This document shows, piece by piece, positions 55,421-64,000 of a stretch of DNA of 64,000 bases. The translations under genes and the position numbers were made by a program. The stretch comes from Ursus arctos (lineage: Eukaryota > Chordata > Mammalia > Carnivora > Ursidae). Every line of letters begins with the position of its first letter. Positions within the stretch are counted from its first letter, which is position 1. The notes under the pieces are model-generated. The model had not been told where the DNA came from. It ran no database searches and was given only the letters and a program-made list of their open reading frames with translations. The DNA lies in the NCBI RefSeq assembly GCF_023065955.2, contig NW_026622897.1, positions 6,763,001 to 6,827,000 of the forward strand, given 5' to 3'.

Positions 55421-56659
55421 GGAATGTTAGAGTGCATCCAAAGTACATTCTTGGGAAATTTTTATAATTGCTTTCGGATGTCAAACTCTACCAGAGTTGG
55501 GCAATAGCACTAATTTTTTTTTTTTAATGGTGAAAGAGAAGAAGGAGAAGACCATATTCTATAGTTTGAGCCCAACATTGTGAGAATTTCTCCATGACCC
55601 TGGTGATTCCTGGTCATTCTCCAGGAATTCTGATATGGAAGAGGTTGCAATGAGAAAGGAGGGAAGGAGAAGAAAGAAATTTAAAAAGATAGCAGCTGAT
55701 GGTTTTGCCAGGTTAAAAAGGGAGGGGGTTACTTTCGCTTTGATAACATTTTCAAATATATGAGCTACCAGGTAAGAAGCCATAACCAACCAATTTTGTA
55801 CGAGTTGGGAGAGAAGGAAAATTTGCACCCAGTGATGTGAGTCTACGTGATGCTGTGAGGAAACGTGCTGGTGAGCAGCCAGGACTTCTGCTAGGAAGAG
55901 CAATGGACTTCCGCTAGAAAGAGCTGACGCCATAGGATTATTACCAGTAGTTTAAAATTTTGTTAGTTGTTTTCTATCTTAATGAGTGAAAAAATAAGAT
56001 TTTGGGGTGTGTGGCATTAGAGAATAAATAGAACCCTGAGATCTGTCTTGCAACCGACATAGTTGATTAAATATGCTTCTGATGGTTTATTAAATTTTTA
56101 ATGTTTTAAAAAATTCTGAACAGTTGGATGGGGAGGAAGAACAAATTCTCCTCTATCTCATGTCTCGTAGAGGCTGTACTCATGATTCTCTGATTCCTTT
56201 CCATGTAGAGGGAGAAATGATCCTCCAAGAGTGTACTGAATGAGCTTATATATTAATAATAGGATGACAATCTGGACTCTGCTGATTTTACTTTCAAGCA
56301 TGTATGGATCTCAGCCAGCACAGAGACCACTGATGCATCAAGCCCTGGACAGAGAAGGTGATCTCAGCTTTGTCTACCTTCTACCCAGCTCCCATCAAGA
56401 GCCTCTGGGCGAGTGGTATTATTTAGAAATTATCTCCTATGATACACAATCCCTCTGCTCTTCTATGTACTACGTTAGATTGTTGAATTAAATCAAACTA
56501 TCAAATGAGGTGTTTATCAACAAAACCTGCAAGAAACAGTCATATTAAAGTCTCCATTTGATTTCCTATTAAAAAAAAAAAAACAACACGGGGATTATTA
56601 ATGACCATCCCTAACAGAAAGTTTCATATGTAATATTTCTTTAAAATAAAGGGAAAAGA
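55421..56659. other. Unassigned 1.2 kb
   Basis: T12 (about 55517) and A13 (about 56570) runs without recognisable elements attached. A 124-residue minus-strand frame (55559-55933) has no known domain. Confidence 0.35.
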
Positions 56660-56764
56660 GAGGCACCTGGCTGGCTCAGTCAATACGGCATGTGACTTTT
56701 GATCTCAGGGTAGTGAGTTCAAGCCCCACATTGGGTGAGAGATTACCAAAAAAAAGTAAATCTT
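56660..56764 (+). mobile_element. Short SINE (body-less SINEC)
   Basis: 'GAGGCACCTGGCTGGCTCAG', 'TGAGTTCAAGCCCCACATTG' and 'GAGATTACCAAAAAAAAGTA' give the short tRNA-Lys-like carnivore SINE. Confidence 0.83.
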
Positions 56765-56767
56765 TAG

Positions 56768-56985
56768 TAGCGCCGGGGTGGCTGAGTCAGTGAAGTGTCC
56801 AACTCTCGATTTCGGCTTAGGTCACAATCTCAGGGCTGTGAGATCAAGAGCCGCATTGGGCTCCACACTGGGCATGAAGCCTGCTCGAGATTCTCTCTCT
56901 CCCTCTCCCTCTCCGCACCCAGCCATCTAAAACAAAAGTCTAAAAAATTAAATCTTTAAAAAATAATTAAAATAAAAGAAAAAGA
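56768..56985 (+). mobile_element. Old SINEC abutting the short SINE
   Basis: 'GCGCCGGGGTGGCTGAGTCA', 'TTCGGCTTAGGTCACAATCT', a CT-rich body and an AATCTTTAAAAAATAATTAAAA-type tail. It begins within a few bases of the preceding SINE's tail. Confidence 0.87.
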
Positions 56986-57255
56986 AACAAAACAGGACGC
57001 AGATAGTTTTAGCTACTCTGAGAGAAGTTGTGTAGGCTTCCTTCTTAACGTCAAAATTACAGCCCCAATGGCTGATTTCTTTGGGGCCTCTGAGCCCAGT
57101 TCACGGTAAAAGCTCTGTTGAGCCATTCCCAAGTAATATGGCCAGTCTAGCCCTTACTTGCTATCTCTTGAGCTTATAAGCTACCTTCTCCATCTCTTCT
57201 GCTTTTCTTCTATTTTCTCTAAGCACAAGCCTTCTCTAGTAGGAAATTCCCAGTC

Positions 57256-57400
57256 CTAATCTTTTATTCATTCATTCAAGAAAATGTATTGAGATGTATT
57301 GAGAACCCACTGTGTGCCAAATATCATGCTATGTATTGAAGATTGTGAATGAGATACAACCAGTCATGGAGCTTACAAGCTAAGGTAGGAATCAACTCAG
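57256..57400 (+). mobile_element. L2 fragment
   Basis: 'TATTCATTCATTCAAGAAAA', 'CCCACTGTGTGCCAAATATC' and 'GTCATGGAGCTTACAAGCTA' are the usual L2 block. It contains a tandem duplicate of ATGTATTGAG. Confidence 0.78.
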
Positions 57401-57924
57401 GCTAAGTTATCTTTAGCTCTTCAACAACTCCACAATTTCTCTGGCAAAAATTGCAAGCTTTCTCGGCTTCCCATGGTGGTCTGTCTGGGCTAGGGGACTC
57501 TGCAGACATTACCAGACATGTGGACATCAAGAAGCAGCAGGTTTGAGGGAGATGCGGTTTAACAAAGTTGTGGATTCTGCCAGAGACTACAGACTTTTGA
57601 GACTGTTCTGATTTGAGAATGTTCTGATTTCCATGATACGATCCCTGTCTACCTCTTCTGTGCCCTCTGTTTCTTGCACACTATGTCTAACCGATGGTAA
57701 ACTACTCCAGTTCCCTGAACACACTATGTCTATCAATTCTCCGACTTTTGCAAGCACTTCCATTTATGCTTCCTTTGCCAACCTATTGGTCTGCCATATT
57801 CCCATCTGTTATTCAAATCATCCCTTAAGGAACACCACCTTCCTGATACCCGCTGGCTTCCCTCCTCCCTTCCCTTTTCTCTCCTTTCCCAAGGTAATCC
57901 CTCCCTCTTGTGTACTGGTGAGGT
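57401..57924. other. Unassigned stretch
   Basis: Pyrimidine-rich right half. Overlapping frames of 98 (+) and 66 (-) residues have no known domain. Confidence 0.4.
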
Positions 57925-58150
57925 ATTAGGCAACGGTTTCGAGCTGAGTCTGAATTCTAATTAATCTGAGTTCAACTCTTGGCCCTACCACTAAGCAACT
58001 ATGATCTTGGACAATTTATTTAACTTTTCTGGGTCTCAGTTTCCTGATCTGTAAAAGGGGGCAATAATAGTATCTATCTCATAGGGTCGTTAAACAAGGG
58101 AAGGAAATACGAGTACTTGGAACAGGTTCTAATGCATAGTAAGCACGTGT
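57925..58150 (+). mobile_element. MIR, nearly full length
   Basis: 'CCACTAAGCAACTATGATCT', 'GGGTCTCAGTTTCCTGATCT' and 'TAATGCATAGTAAGCACGTG' run in MIR order. Confidence 0.87.
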
Positions 58151-58189
58151 ACCATTGGTCGATCACATTGGGGTACAGTTCCATATTTC

Positions 58190-58300
58190 AGTTTCACTTC
58201 ACCCCCACTTGACTGGCAGCTTCTTAAGAGCAGGAACCATATCTAATTTATCACTGGGCCCAGCATACAGTAAATGCACGACAAGTGGGTTTTTAGCTGA
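58190..58300 (+). mobile_element. L2 3' end
   Basis: 'CAGCTTCTTAAGAGCAGGAA' and 'CTGGGCCCAGCATACAGTAA' match the L2 3' terminus. Confidence 0.7.
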
Positions 58301-58446
58301 ACGTAGTTGTGGTATAAATGTCACAATTCCTTGCAGTTCAATGCTATTCAAATGCAAGGGATTTTGAATGACTCATACTGTACCAACTGCAATTAGAGAT
58401 CCTCCTCCCAGGCTCTCTTGAAAATTGCCTTTCCCTTTATGGCTTA

Positions 58447-58565
58447 ACTTCAGTCATTCAACAGTTGTCTGCCAGGAGCCTGCTCCATGCTAAGCACTGT
58501 GCGAGGCAGCACAGATTTCTTAGTGAACACGAGGCAGTCGAAGGCTCTAGAAAAGGGACAGACAA
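58447..58565 (+). mobile_element. L2-like fragment
   Basis: 'TTCAGTCATTCAACAGTTGT' followed by 'CCATGCTAAGCACTGTGCGA' resembles the L2 block seen at 57256. It is short and diverged. Confidence 0.5.
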
Positions 58566-59591
58566 GGGAACGAGCTTATGCAGCAGAGTCCTGTGACCGT
58601 CACAATGACATAGCACACAAATGCCAAGGGAACACCGAAGGAAATGCAACTATCTAATTTTTGAAGTCCGAAAAATGAAATCTGGCTGAAGTTAGGAGGG
58701 CAGGGTCTTTGAGAGGCATCCTCTGTACCCACTGAGTTAAAACGACCAACCAGCTGCCCCGAGGCACCCTTGTCTTCTTATTAGCGGCAGACTCTAGGGG
58801 ACTCTGGGATCTTGGGTACCAGCAGGGCTTTGGGTCTTCAGCATCCCTCACTTCCTTGCAGCGCGACTTCCTAGAGGATTCAGCCCTTACAAGCGTGTAT
58901 GCTTGGAGGTGAATCGTTGTGGTGAGCACGGGATGCCTGCGGCTGTGTTAACTGCAGCCTCCGAGGCCTCGTGGAATTCACTGCAGTCAGTCTTCTGCTC
59001 TATGTAACCACCTCTCTTCTTGGAAGGATCCAGGGTTTTTTTCAAAACATCTGTTAAAATTATACACGCATACATTTTTTTAAGTTATGGTGAGAAAGAC
59101 CTTAGTTCTCTTTGCATGTCACCTGTGCTCTACATCTCAAACACTCTGAGCCAATCTCTCCATTCTTTCCTTAGTAAAACATTTATTGGACATCTACTGG
59201 GGCACCATGACTATTATAACTACCCCTGGGGGTTGGCGTGTCTTGACTTTTTAAATTCTTCATTTCCTTTCTTGATTATCTCACGCTCCCTTTTCCTACA
59301 CCTGTGGGTTTATTTATGTAGTGAAGTAATTTGGGGAAGTGTAAATACACTGAAGAACATGAGAGTCAACAGAATCCTTCATCAGAGTTTTAAGTGGCTT
59401 CTGGCCGTCGCTCCAGGGACTCCATTCTGGAACTAACCGTCTCATTAGCACGGGTCCCTTTCTTTCCCTGAATATCACAATAGGGCAGTTCTCTTTCATT
59501 CATACTTTTTTTCCCTCCCCATGTGAAGTGTAACACTTTTCCCCCCACCTATTACCAACAAAATATAATTCTAGGTATTGAATTTGAGTTA
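58566..59591. other. Unassigned 1 kb
   Basis: No repeat or exon recognised. A short 'AAACATTTATTGGACATCTA' at about 59177 may be an L2 scrap. Overlapping frames up to 138 residues are unsupported. Confidence 0.35.
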
Positions 59592-59768
59592 ATTGGTGAA
59601 GGTGAAGAGTTCTGAATGTGAGACAGAACCGGGTTTGAATTCTGGCTCCCAACTATTATAGGAGCTGTGTGACTTTGGGGAAGATACTTAACATCTCTGG
59701 ACCTAGTTTTCTCATCTGAATAGAGTTGTTGTAAAGATTAAATGAGATAACATGTATAAATAGATTAA
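59592..59768 (+). mobile_element. MIR
   Basis: 'AACCGGGTTTGAATTCTGGC', 'GTGTGACTTTGGGGAAGATA' and 'GATTAAATGAGATAACATGT' match MIR. Confidence 0.85.
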
Positions 59769-59860
59769 GCGTTGTTCTAAGTGCTTTATCCATATCAACT
59801 CATTCGCCTCTTACAAGGTGCCCATCCCGTAGGGATCTTAGCGGTGAATATCATTTCGCC
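59769..59860 (-). mobile_element. MIR fragment, inverted relative to its neighbour
   Basis: 'TTGTTCTAAGTGCTTTATCC' and 'ATCAACTCATTCGCCTC' match the complement of the MIR 3' half, directly after a plus-strand MIR. Confidence 0.65.
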
Positions 59861-60704
59861 CTTCTATAGCAAATTCTCCCAGTCCACTCCTCCCGTACAT
59901 GCCCCATTCAGTACTTCCCAGGCGCAGAATAAAGGCAGCTTTCTTGCCATGGCTGGGCTTGAGATGTTACCAGCCCCAGGCCCCCAGCCCTTGAGCCCTT
60001 CTGAAGGGGGCCTCCAACACGCTTGGTGTGGCTGCTTGGCTCCGAGAGGCAGCCCGCAGCACTTTGCACTAGCTGCAAATACATCTTGCATTTTAATCCA
60101 GCAGAGCTGGCTTTGCTGACATTAAGGACGTGGTGCAAAGCACAGCTCTTTAGTTTCCAAATGAATGAAAATGACACATTGAAAGCGAGGCTGGCCACAG
60201 CATCTAGCTGGAAAACAATAATGAGTCACAGGAAACACAGAGACTGAGTAAGCACCAACGAAAGGCCACTCAGCCCTTCATTAACATCACTTGGGAAAAT
60301 ACGGTCTCGCTATGGAACAACCAAAAACATATGGACAAAAATCTCCCCGGCTTTTGAGGACAGTCTAATTCCCATCTGGCTTATAAACTGCCTACCCTCC
60401 AAATTAGCCGTACTGAGAGTTGACAGAGGGTGCACAGGGGCCACGGGTATAGAAATGTTAACCTGTGCATGCACCTGCGTCCAGACTGGCGTCGCTAATC
60501 AATTGTGAAATGACTATTAGATAGCTTTAATAGGCAAGCTTATTATTTATGGTCTAGATGTTGGACCACACAAACACTCCACTGGTGACAAAGAGAGAGT
60601 GAAGCTTCCTTCTGCATGTATATATCATCAGAGGTCTGGGCAGAAATTGAAAAAAAAAAATCTAAGCATAAATCAAATATTTACTGTGCTATCCTTTCCT
60701 TGTT
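59861..60704. other. Unassigned, repeat-free; possible conserved element
   Basis: The block at about 60240-60600 is free of recognised repeats and ends with several TAAT/ATTA motifs (60495-60560). Frames on both strands at 59780-60250 have no known domain. An A10 run lies near 60650. Conservation cannot be judged from one sequence. Confidence 0.35.
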
Positions 60705-60768
60705 TATTATTATTATTATTAGTAGTAGTAGTAGTATTATCAGTATTATTATCATTATCATCACCAGG
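60705..60768. repeat. (TTA)n(GTA)n trinucleotide tract
   Basis: TTA units give way to GTA, then a mixed TTATCA pattern. The low-complexity poly-Ile/Val/Ser frames across it are artefacts. Confidence 0.92.
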
Positions 60769-61189
60769 GGATGCATATCTTATGCACAGAAATATCTTAC
60801 AATGCATAAGCTTTTCCTTCAACCTATTCATTATGTTTATGGGTGATCATTTGTTCAATATATTAACAATTATCTTTGGGCAACAAAAAAACACATCTTG
60901 ATTTGTAATGCTAGTAAATGTTCACTATTTTGAAGTAAAAAGCTGTTTACATGATATCCCACAGGGAAAAAAAATTACATAGGTAAAAGGAATGAATCAG
61001 TATTGCTTTCACTTTCTTAGGGGCTTCTCAGGAGTTGTCCACAAGGACTGGGTCCTAAAAGGAGATGTCTAGAAGATTGGGAGTTGTAAGCTAAAATACC
61101 TTGTATTAACTAAATCAAGGGTTTGGTCACCAAAATCAAGCATTCTTAGAAGACACACCTCATATACATTTTTAATGTTTGTGCCTCCC
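60769..61189. other. Unassigned stretch
   Basis: Nothing recognised. Confidence 0.4.
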
Positions 61190-61670
61190 CAGCCTCCAGA
61201 GTTCTTTGCTGGGCTTGAGAAACCTTAAGAGGCAGAGCCCAACTCTCACTGCAGAAGCCTGACATTCCAGGCACTAGCTTGCCCAGCCTCCCTTGCAGCT
61301 AGAGCACTGGCCCATGGTCTAAACTCTGATTGGATGCGCTCATGTCAGATTGCAAACCAGCAGCTGGGGACCAAAGAAAGAGAGACCTCATAGAGTTCAT
61401 TCTGCCAAAAATACTAGCTGAGCTAGAAGTTGCATTCTGTTTTCCAGAGGCACAGCCATTCCAGGGGCCCCTTCTAGTGCCCGTATTGGGGTGATGGTGG
61501 AACAAGCTGTGGGGTCTGTACCCATCAACAGAGAAGTCGATACTTCCTGGAATCCTTCCGCAGTGTGATGTTGGGCATGGTGCCTGGCTCTGTAGCCTCC
61601 AAGCCTGGCTTTCAAGCCCGACTAGAAATTATGTCAGATACCAAATATTCTTTAATAAATTCTATCCTAT
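61190..61670 (+). mobile_element. Possible ancient LTR
   Basis: 'AGCCTCCCTTGCAGCTAGAG', 'CTGATTGGATGCGCTCATGT' (CCAAT-like context) and an AATAAA at 61654-61659 near the right end suggest an old ERVL-type LTR on the plus strand. The family and ends are uncertain. Confidence 0.4.
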
Positions 61671-62238
61671 AAGACCAAACTCCTGGCTATTTCACTGTAC
61701 TTCCTTTTTTAAATATTGAACACATTATTCCAGCTATATATTGTAGTTTGAGAAGCAGCAGCAACATTCTTCTAGATTAAAAGAGAAGGAAACGAAGAAA
61801 CATAAGCCCCACAAGGCAGCTGGCAGCCTTGGGAACACATTTGCTGTCAATTTGGGACATTCTCACTCTAAATTCCAGAATGTACCTTCCAGGTGGCAAT
61901 GACTATGTATTGTCGTGTGATGTGAATCAGTGTTTAACTGTTTCCTCTCACCCGTCCTAGAGTCCTCACACCCATACTATGGCTTCCAGCCTGTTCTCCC
62001 TCCACCCTGAGTGGCCCACTGGGGATGCTTGACTGGGAGTCATTCCCATCCACTGAGAAGATTTTTGAAAACCTAGGTCAACTTTCTTGTCACCTTGGGC
62101 TTTCCCTCATTTTACTCATTCTCTCTCGACTTTCTTCTCAGAGTTTGTTAGTCTGATTCTTTGAAGAGAAGCCTTGACTAGCTCTTCTACCCCATTTCTT
62201 CCTACCTCTTAGGGAATGGCAATAGATTGTGCATGTAT
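61671..62238. other. Unassigned stretch
   Basis: No repeat or exon recognised. Confidence 0.4.
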
Positions 62239-62448
62239 TGGGCGCCTGGCTGACTCAGTCAGCTGAGCATCTGCCTTCAGCTCAGGTTGTGATCCCAGGG
62301 TCCTGGGATCAAGTCCTGTCTTGGGTTCTCTGCTCAGTAGAGAAGAGTCTTCTTCTCCCTCTCCCTCTCCCCCTGCCCCTCCCCTGCTCCTGCTCTCTCT
62401 ATCTCTCTCTCTCAAATAAATAAGTAAAATCTTTAAAAATAAATCAAT
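62239..62448 (+). mobile_element. SINEC copy, intermediate age
   Basis: GGGCGCCTGGCTGACTCAGT head, 'CTTCAGCTCAGGTTGTGATC', 'CCCAGGGTCCTGGGATCAAG', a CT-rich body and a CAAATAAATAAGTAAAATC tail. The target-site duplication is unclear. Confidence 0.93.
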
Positions 62449-63267
62449 AAAACCATGTCTCCTACTAAGCAAAAGGGTGACTTGGGACCTGGGTGATCCA
62501 AGATGGCTACAGTTCACACAGAGTTTCCAGAGCAAACATCTCTGAAATTATAAGCATATCCACTTAATAAAGGAGAAGGTTAGCATGAGAGAAATTCACT
62601 AAATTGCCCAGAGCACAGAGCTGGTTCAAAGTGGGACTGGATTTCTGAGACTCAGACACCAGGCTCCAAACCTTTTGCTCTTCCTTGACGTAGCTGTATC
62701 TCTCCACTGTAAGGGTCATCTGTGGTTTTCTCGCCATATCGGGGCCCAGAGCCACTTCCAAGGGAACTTGCTTCATCTTGAGCCCTTGCTGACAGGGTAA
62801 CCCTTGGCCAGCCATGGGTGACTGTTCACACCCCTCTCTGGCTTCTACTGATTGCACAGCAGTGGGCAGCGGACCCCAAAGGAAGCCAATCCACAATCCA
62901 CAGACGGGTCAGCAGCCTATGAGGTGGCCTGACATGAGAATTTTGACTCAGCAGAGGTGACCTGAGTCAACAAGATGCTAGCTGATTCTTATTCCTTCTA
63001 ACCAGGAGACCCTAATTGACTCAACCTTTCTGTAGATAGTTGTAAACGCTATTCCGATGAACTGATTGCCTGGAACAAACTTGTTCAACTTTCTATTTTA
63101 CCACTTTAATGTAAACATGTCCTAATAGAACAGGACATAACATGTTTGGAAGTTCCCAATCTTCTTAATCTCTGATAACTACTTTTCTTCTAGAAATTTT
63201 GTTCTGTGGATTCCTCGGTCCCACACAATCTTGGTCCTCTCTCTACGTTTTGGTCTCTCCTTCTTCT
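62449..63267. other. Unassigned stretch
   Basis: No repeat family recognised. A 110-residue minus-strand frame (62564-62896) has no known domain. Confidence 0.35.
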
Positions 63268-63395
63268 ATATGCTAGGCAGCATTTTGAGTGCTTCACAGA
63301 AATTATCGTATTTAAGGCTCACAGCAACCCTAAGAGGGAAACAGTATTCATAGCTCCATTTTACCGATGGAGATACAAAGCACAGGGAGATGGTG
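63268..63395 (-). mobile_element. MIR fragment
   Basis: 'CTAGGCAGCATTTTGAGTGC', 'CTCCATTTTACCGATGGAGA' and 'ACAAAGCACAGGGAGA' follow the complement of MIR. Confidence 0.8.
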
Positions 63396-63799
63396 GTGGT
63401 TTGGATCAGGGTGGTGGTGGACGAGAAAAGAGAGCAGAGGAACAGATGTATCTTGAAAGGAGAACCAACCAGGCCTGATTGCTGAATTAGAGGTGGAAAT
63501 GAGGGAAGGGAAGAATCAGGGGTGATGCTCCCGTAACAGTGAATTATGCAGCCATTTGTCCAGCCTATAGGTCACCTCTATTAGATGTTCCAGAAGCCCT
63601 ACCAGAAGACAAGGTCACCATGTCTAAAACTGAATTTTATCATTTTTTCCACAAGACCTGCTCCTCCTTTTAATATTTTTTTTTCAAAGAGCATCACCCT
63701 CATGAGTATTAAGTGGCAGGTACTTTACAGAAAGGAATGCAAATGAGAGAAGCAGTTAAAACTACGGTCAAGATCCGTCTAGGTATTCCAAGTGTTTTC
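63396..63799. other. Unassigned stretch
   Basis: A short GGT-rich patch (63392-63422) and a T10 run (about 63679). Nothing else recognised. Confidence 0.4.
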
Positions 63800-63885
63800 T
63801 CCAACTTACTCATGTATCTACTAGACTTTTAGCTCCATAATTTGACCACAAGCCTCTCAGGGGCAGAGATTGTGTCTGTAATTAA
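63800..63885 (+). mobile_element. L2 3' fragment
   Basis: 'CTAGACTTTTAGCTCCATAA' and 'CTCAGGGGCAGAGATTGTGT' resemble the L2 3' region. Confidence 0.6.
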
Positions 63886-64000
63886 AGCTGACATTTACTG
63901 AGTATTTGACAAAGGTCAGGCCTTATGTTCCACACTTTGAATGCATCATCCCATGTAGTTCTCCCAACAGCCTTACGAGGCAGGGCCCAGGGCACTATGG
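63886..64000 (-). mobile_element. MIR fragment running off the window
   Basis: 'ACATTTACTGAGTATTTGAC', 'CATCATCCCATGTAGTTCTC' and 'CAGCCTTACGAGGCAGG' match the complement of the MIR 3' half. The element continues beyond the last base. Confidence 0.72.

Noticed and set aside
60599..60901. 100-residue frame with poly-Leu/Val stretches resembling a membrane protein
   Set aside because: The hydrophobic run is a translation of the (TTA)n(GTA)n tract.

Overview
This window looks like non-coding nuclear DNA from a caniform carnivore, most likely a bear (Ursidae, including giant panda). The main evidence is a set of young tRNA-derived SINEs. They share a head close to GGCGCCTGGGTGGCACAGCG, a 'CTTCGGCTCAGGGCGTGATC' block, a CT-rich body and an (AATAA)n/poly(A) tail. 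This matches the SINEC1-type family I associate with bears. Older carnivore SINEs, a young carnivore L1 and ancient mammalian repeats (MIR, L2, L1M, MER5A, MaLR LTRs) make up the rest of what I recognise. I find no exon, RNA gene, CRISPR array or bacterial or viral gene that I can defend. Every long open frame lies in a repeat, is antisense to one, or shows no recognisable protein family. The window is therefore intergenic or deep intronic, and the sequence alone does not say which.

Layout. At 1-3.2 kb there is unique sequence with an unassigned open frame, three SINEs, then an L1M ORF2 (endonuclease region) relic carrying two oppositely oriented SINEs. At 5.6-8.9 kb lies a heavily deleted L1M on the + strand, interrupted by a MaLR-like LTR and a young SINE. 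From 9-20 kb are scattered MIR/L2 relics, SINEs, a pentanucleotide microsatellite and an ERV-like solo LTR on the minus strand (14.77-15.23 kb). From 20.3-29.7 kb are SINEs, two L1 3' ends on the minus strand, a long L2, MER5A, two MaLR-like LTRs and a (GATA)n repeat. At 31.4-34.5 kb an L2 is split by an older L1-like element and followed by an L1 3' end. At 35.5-41.2 kb is the densest nest: an old L1 on + is split by a younger 5'-truncated L1 on -, which is itself split by a young SINE; a second old L1 on + follows with two SINEs in it. At 41.2-42.4 kb is an LTR-like block. From 43-64 kb are mostly unique stretches with L2, MIR, SINE pairs, a SINE-in-SINE nest (51.7-52.2 kb) and microsatellites.

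There are no genes acting together here. What can be read is insertion history. Old L2/MIR/L1M relics were split by LTRs and carnivore L1, and these in turn by young SINEs. Many young insertions still have intact target-site duplications, so their ends are exact to a few bases. Other boundaries are approximate. Family names come from recall of consensus sequences, not from a database search.
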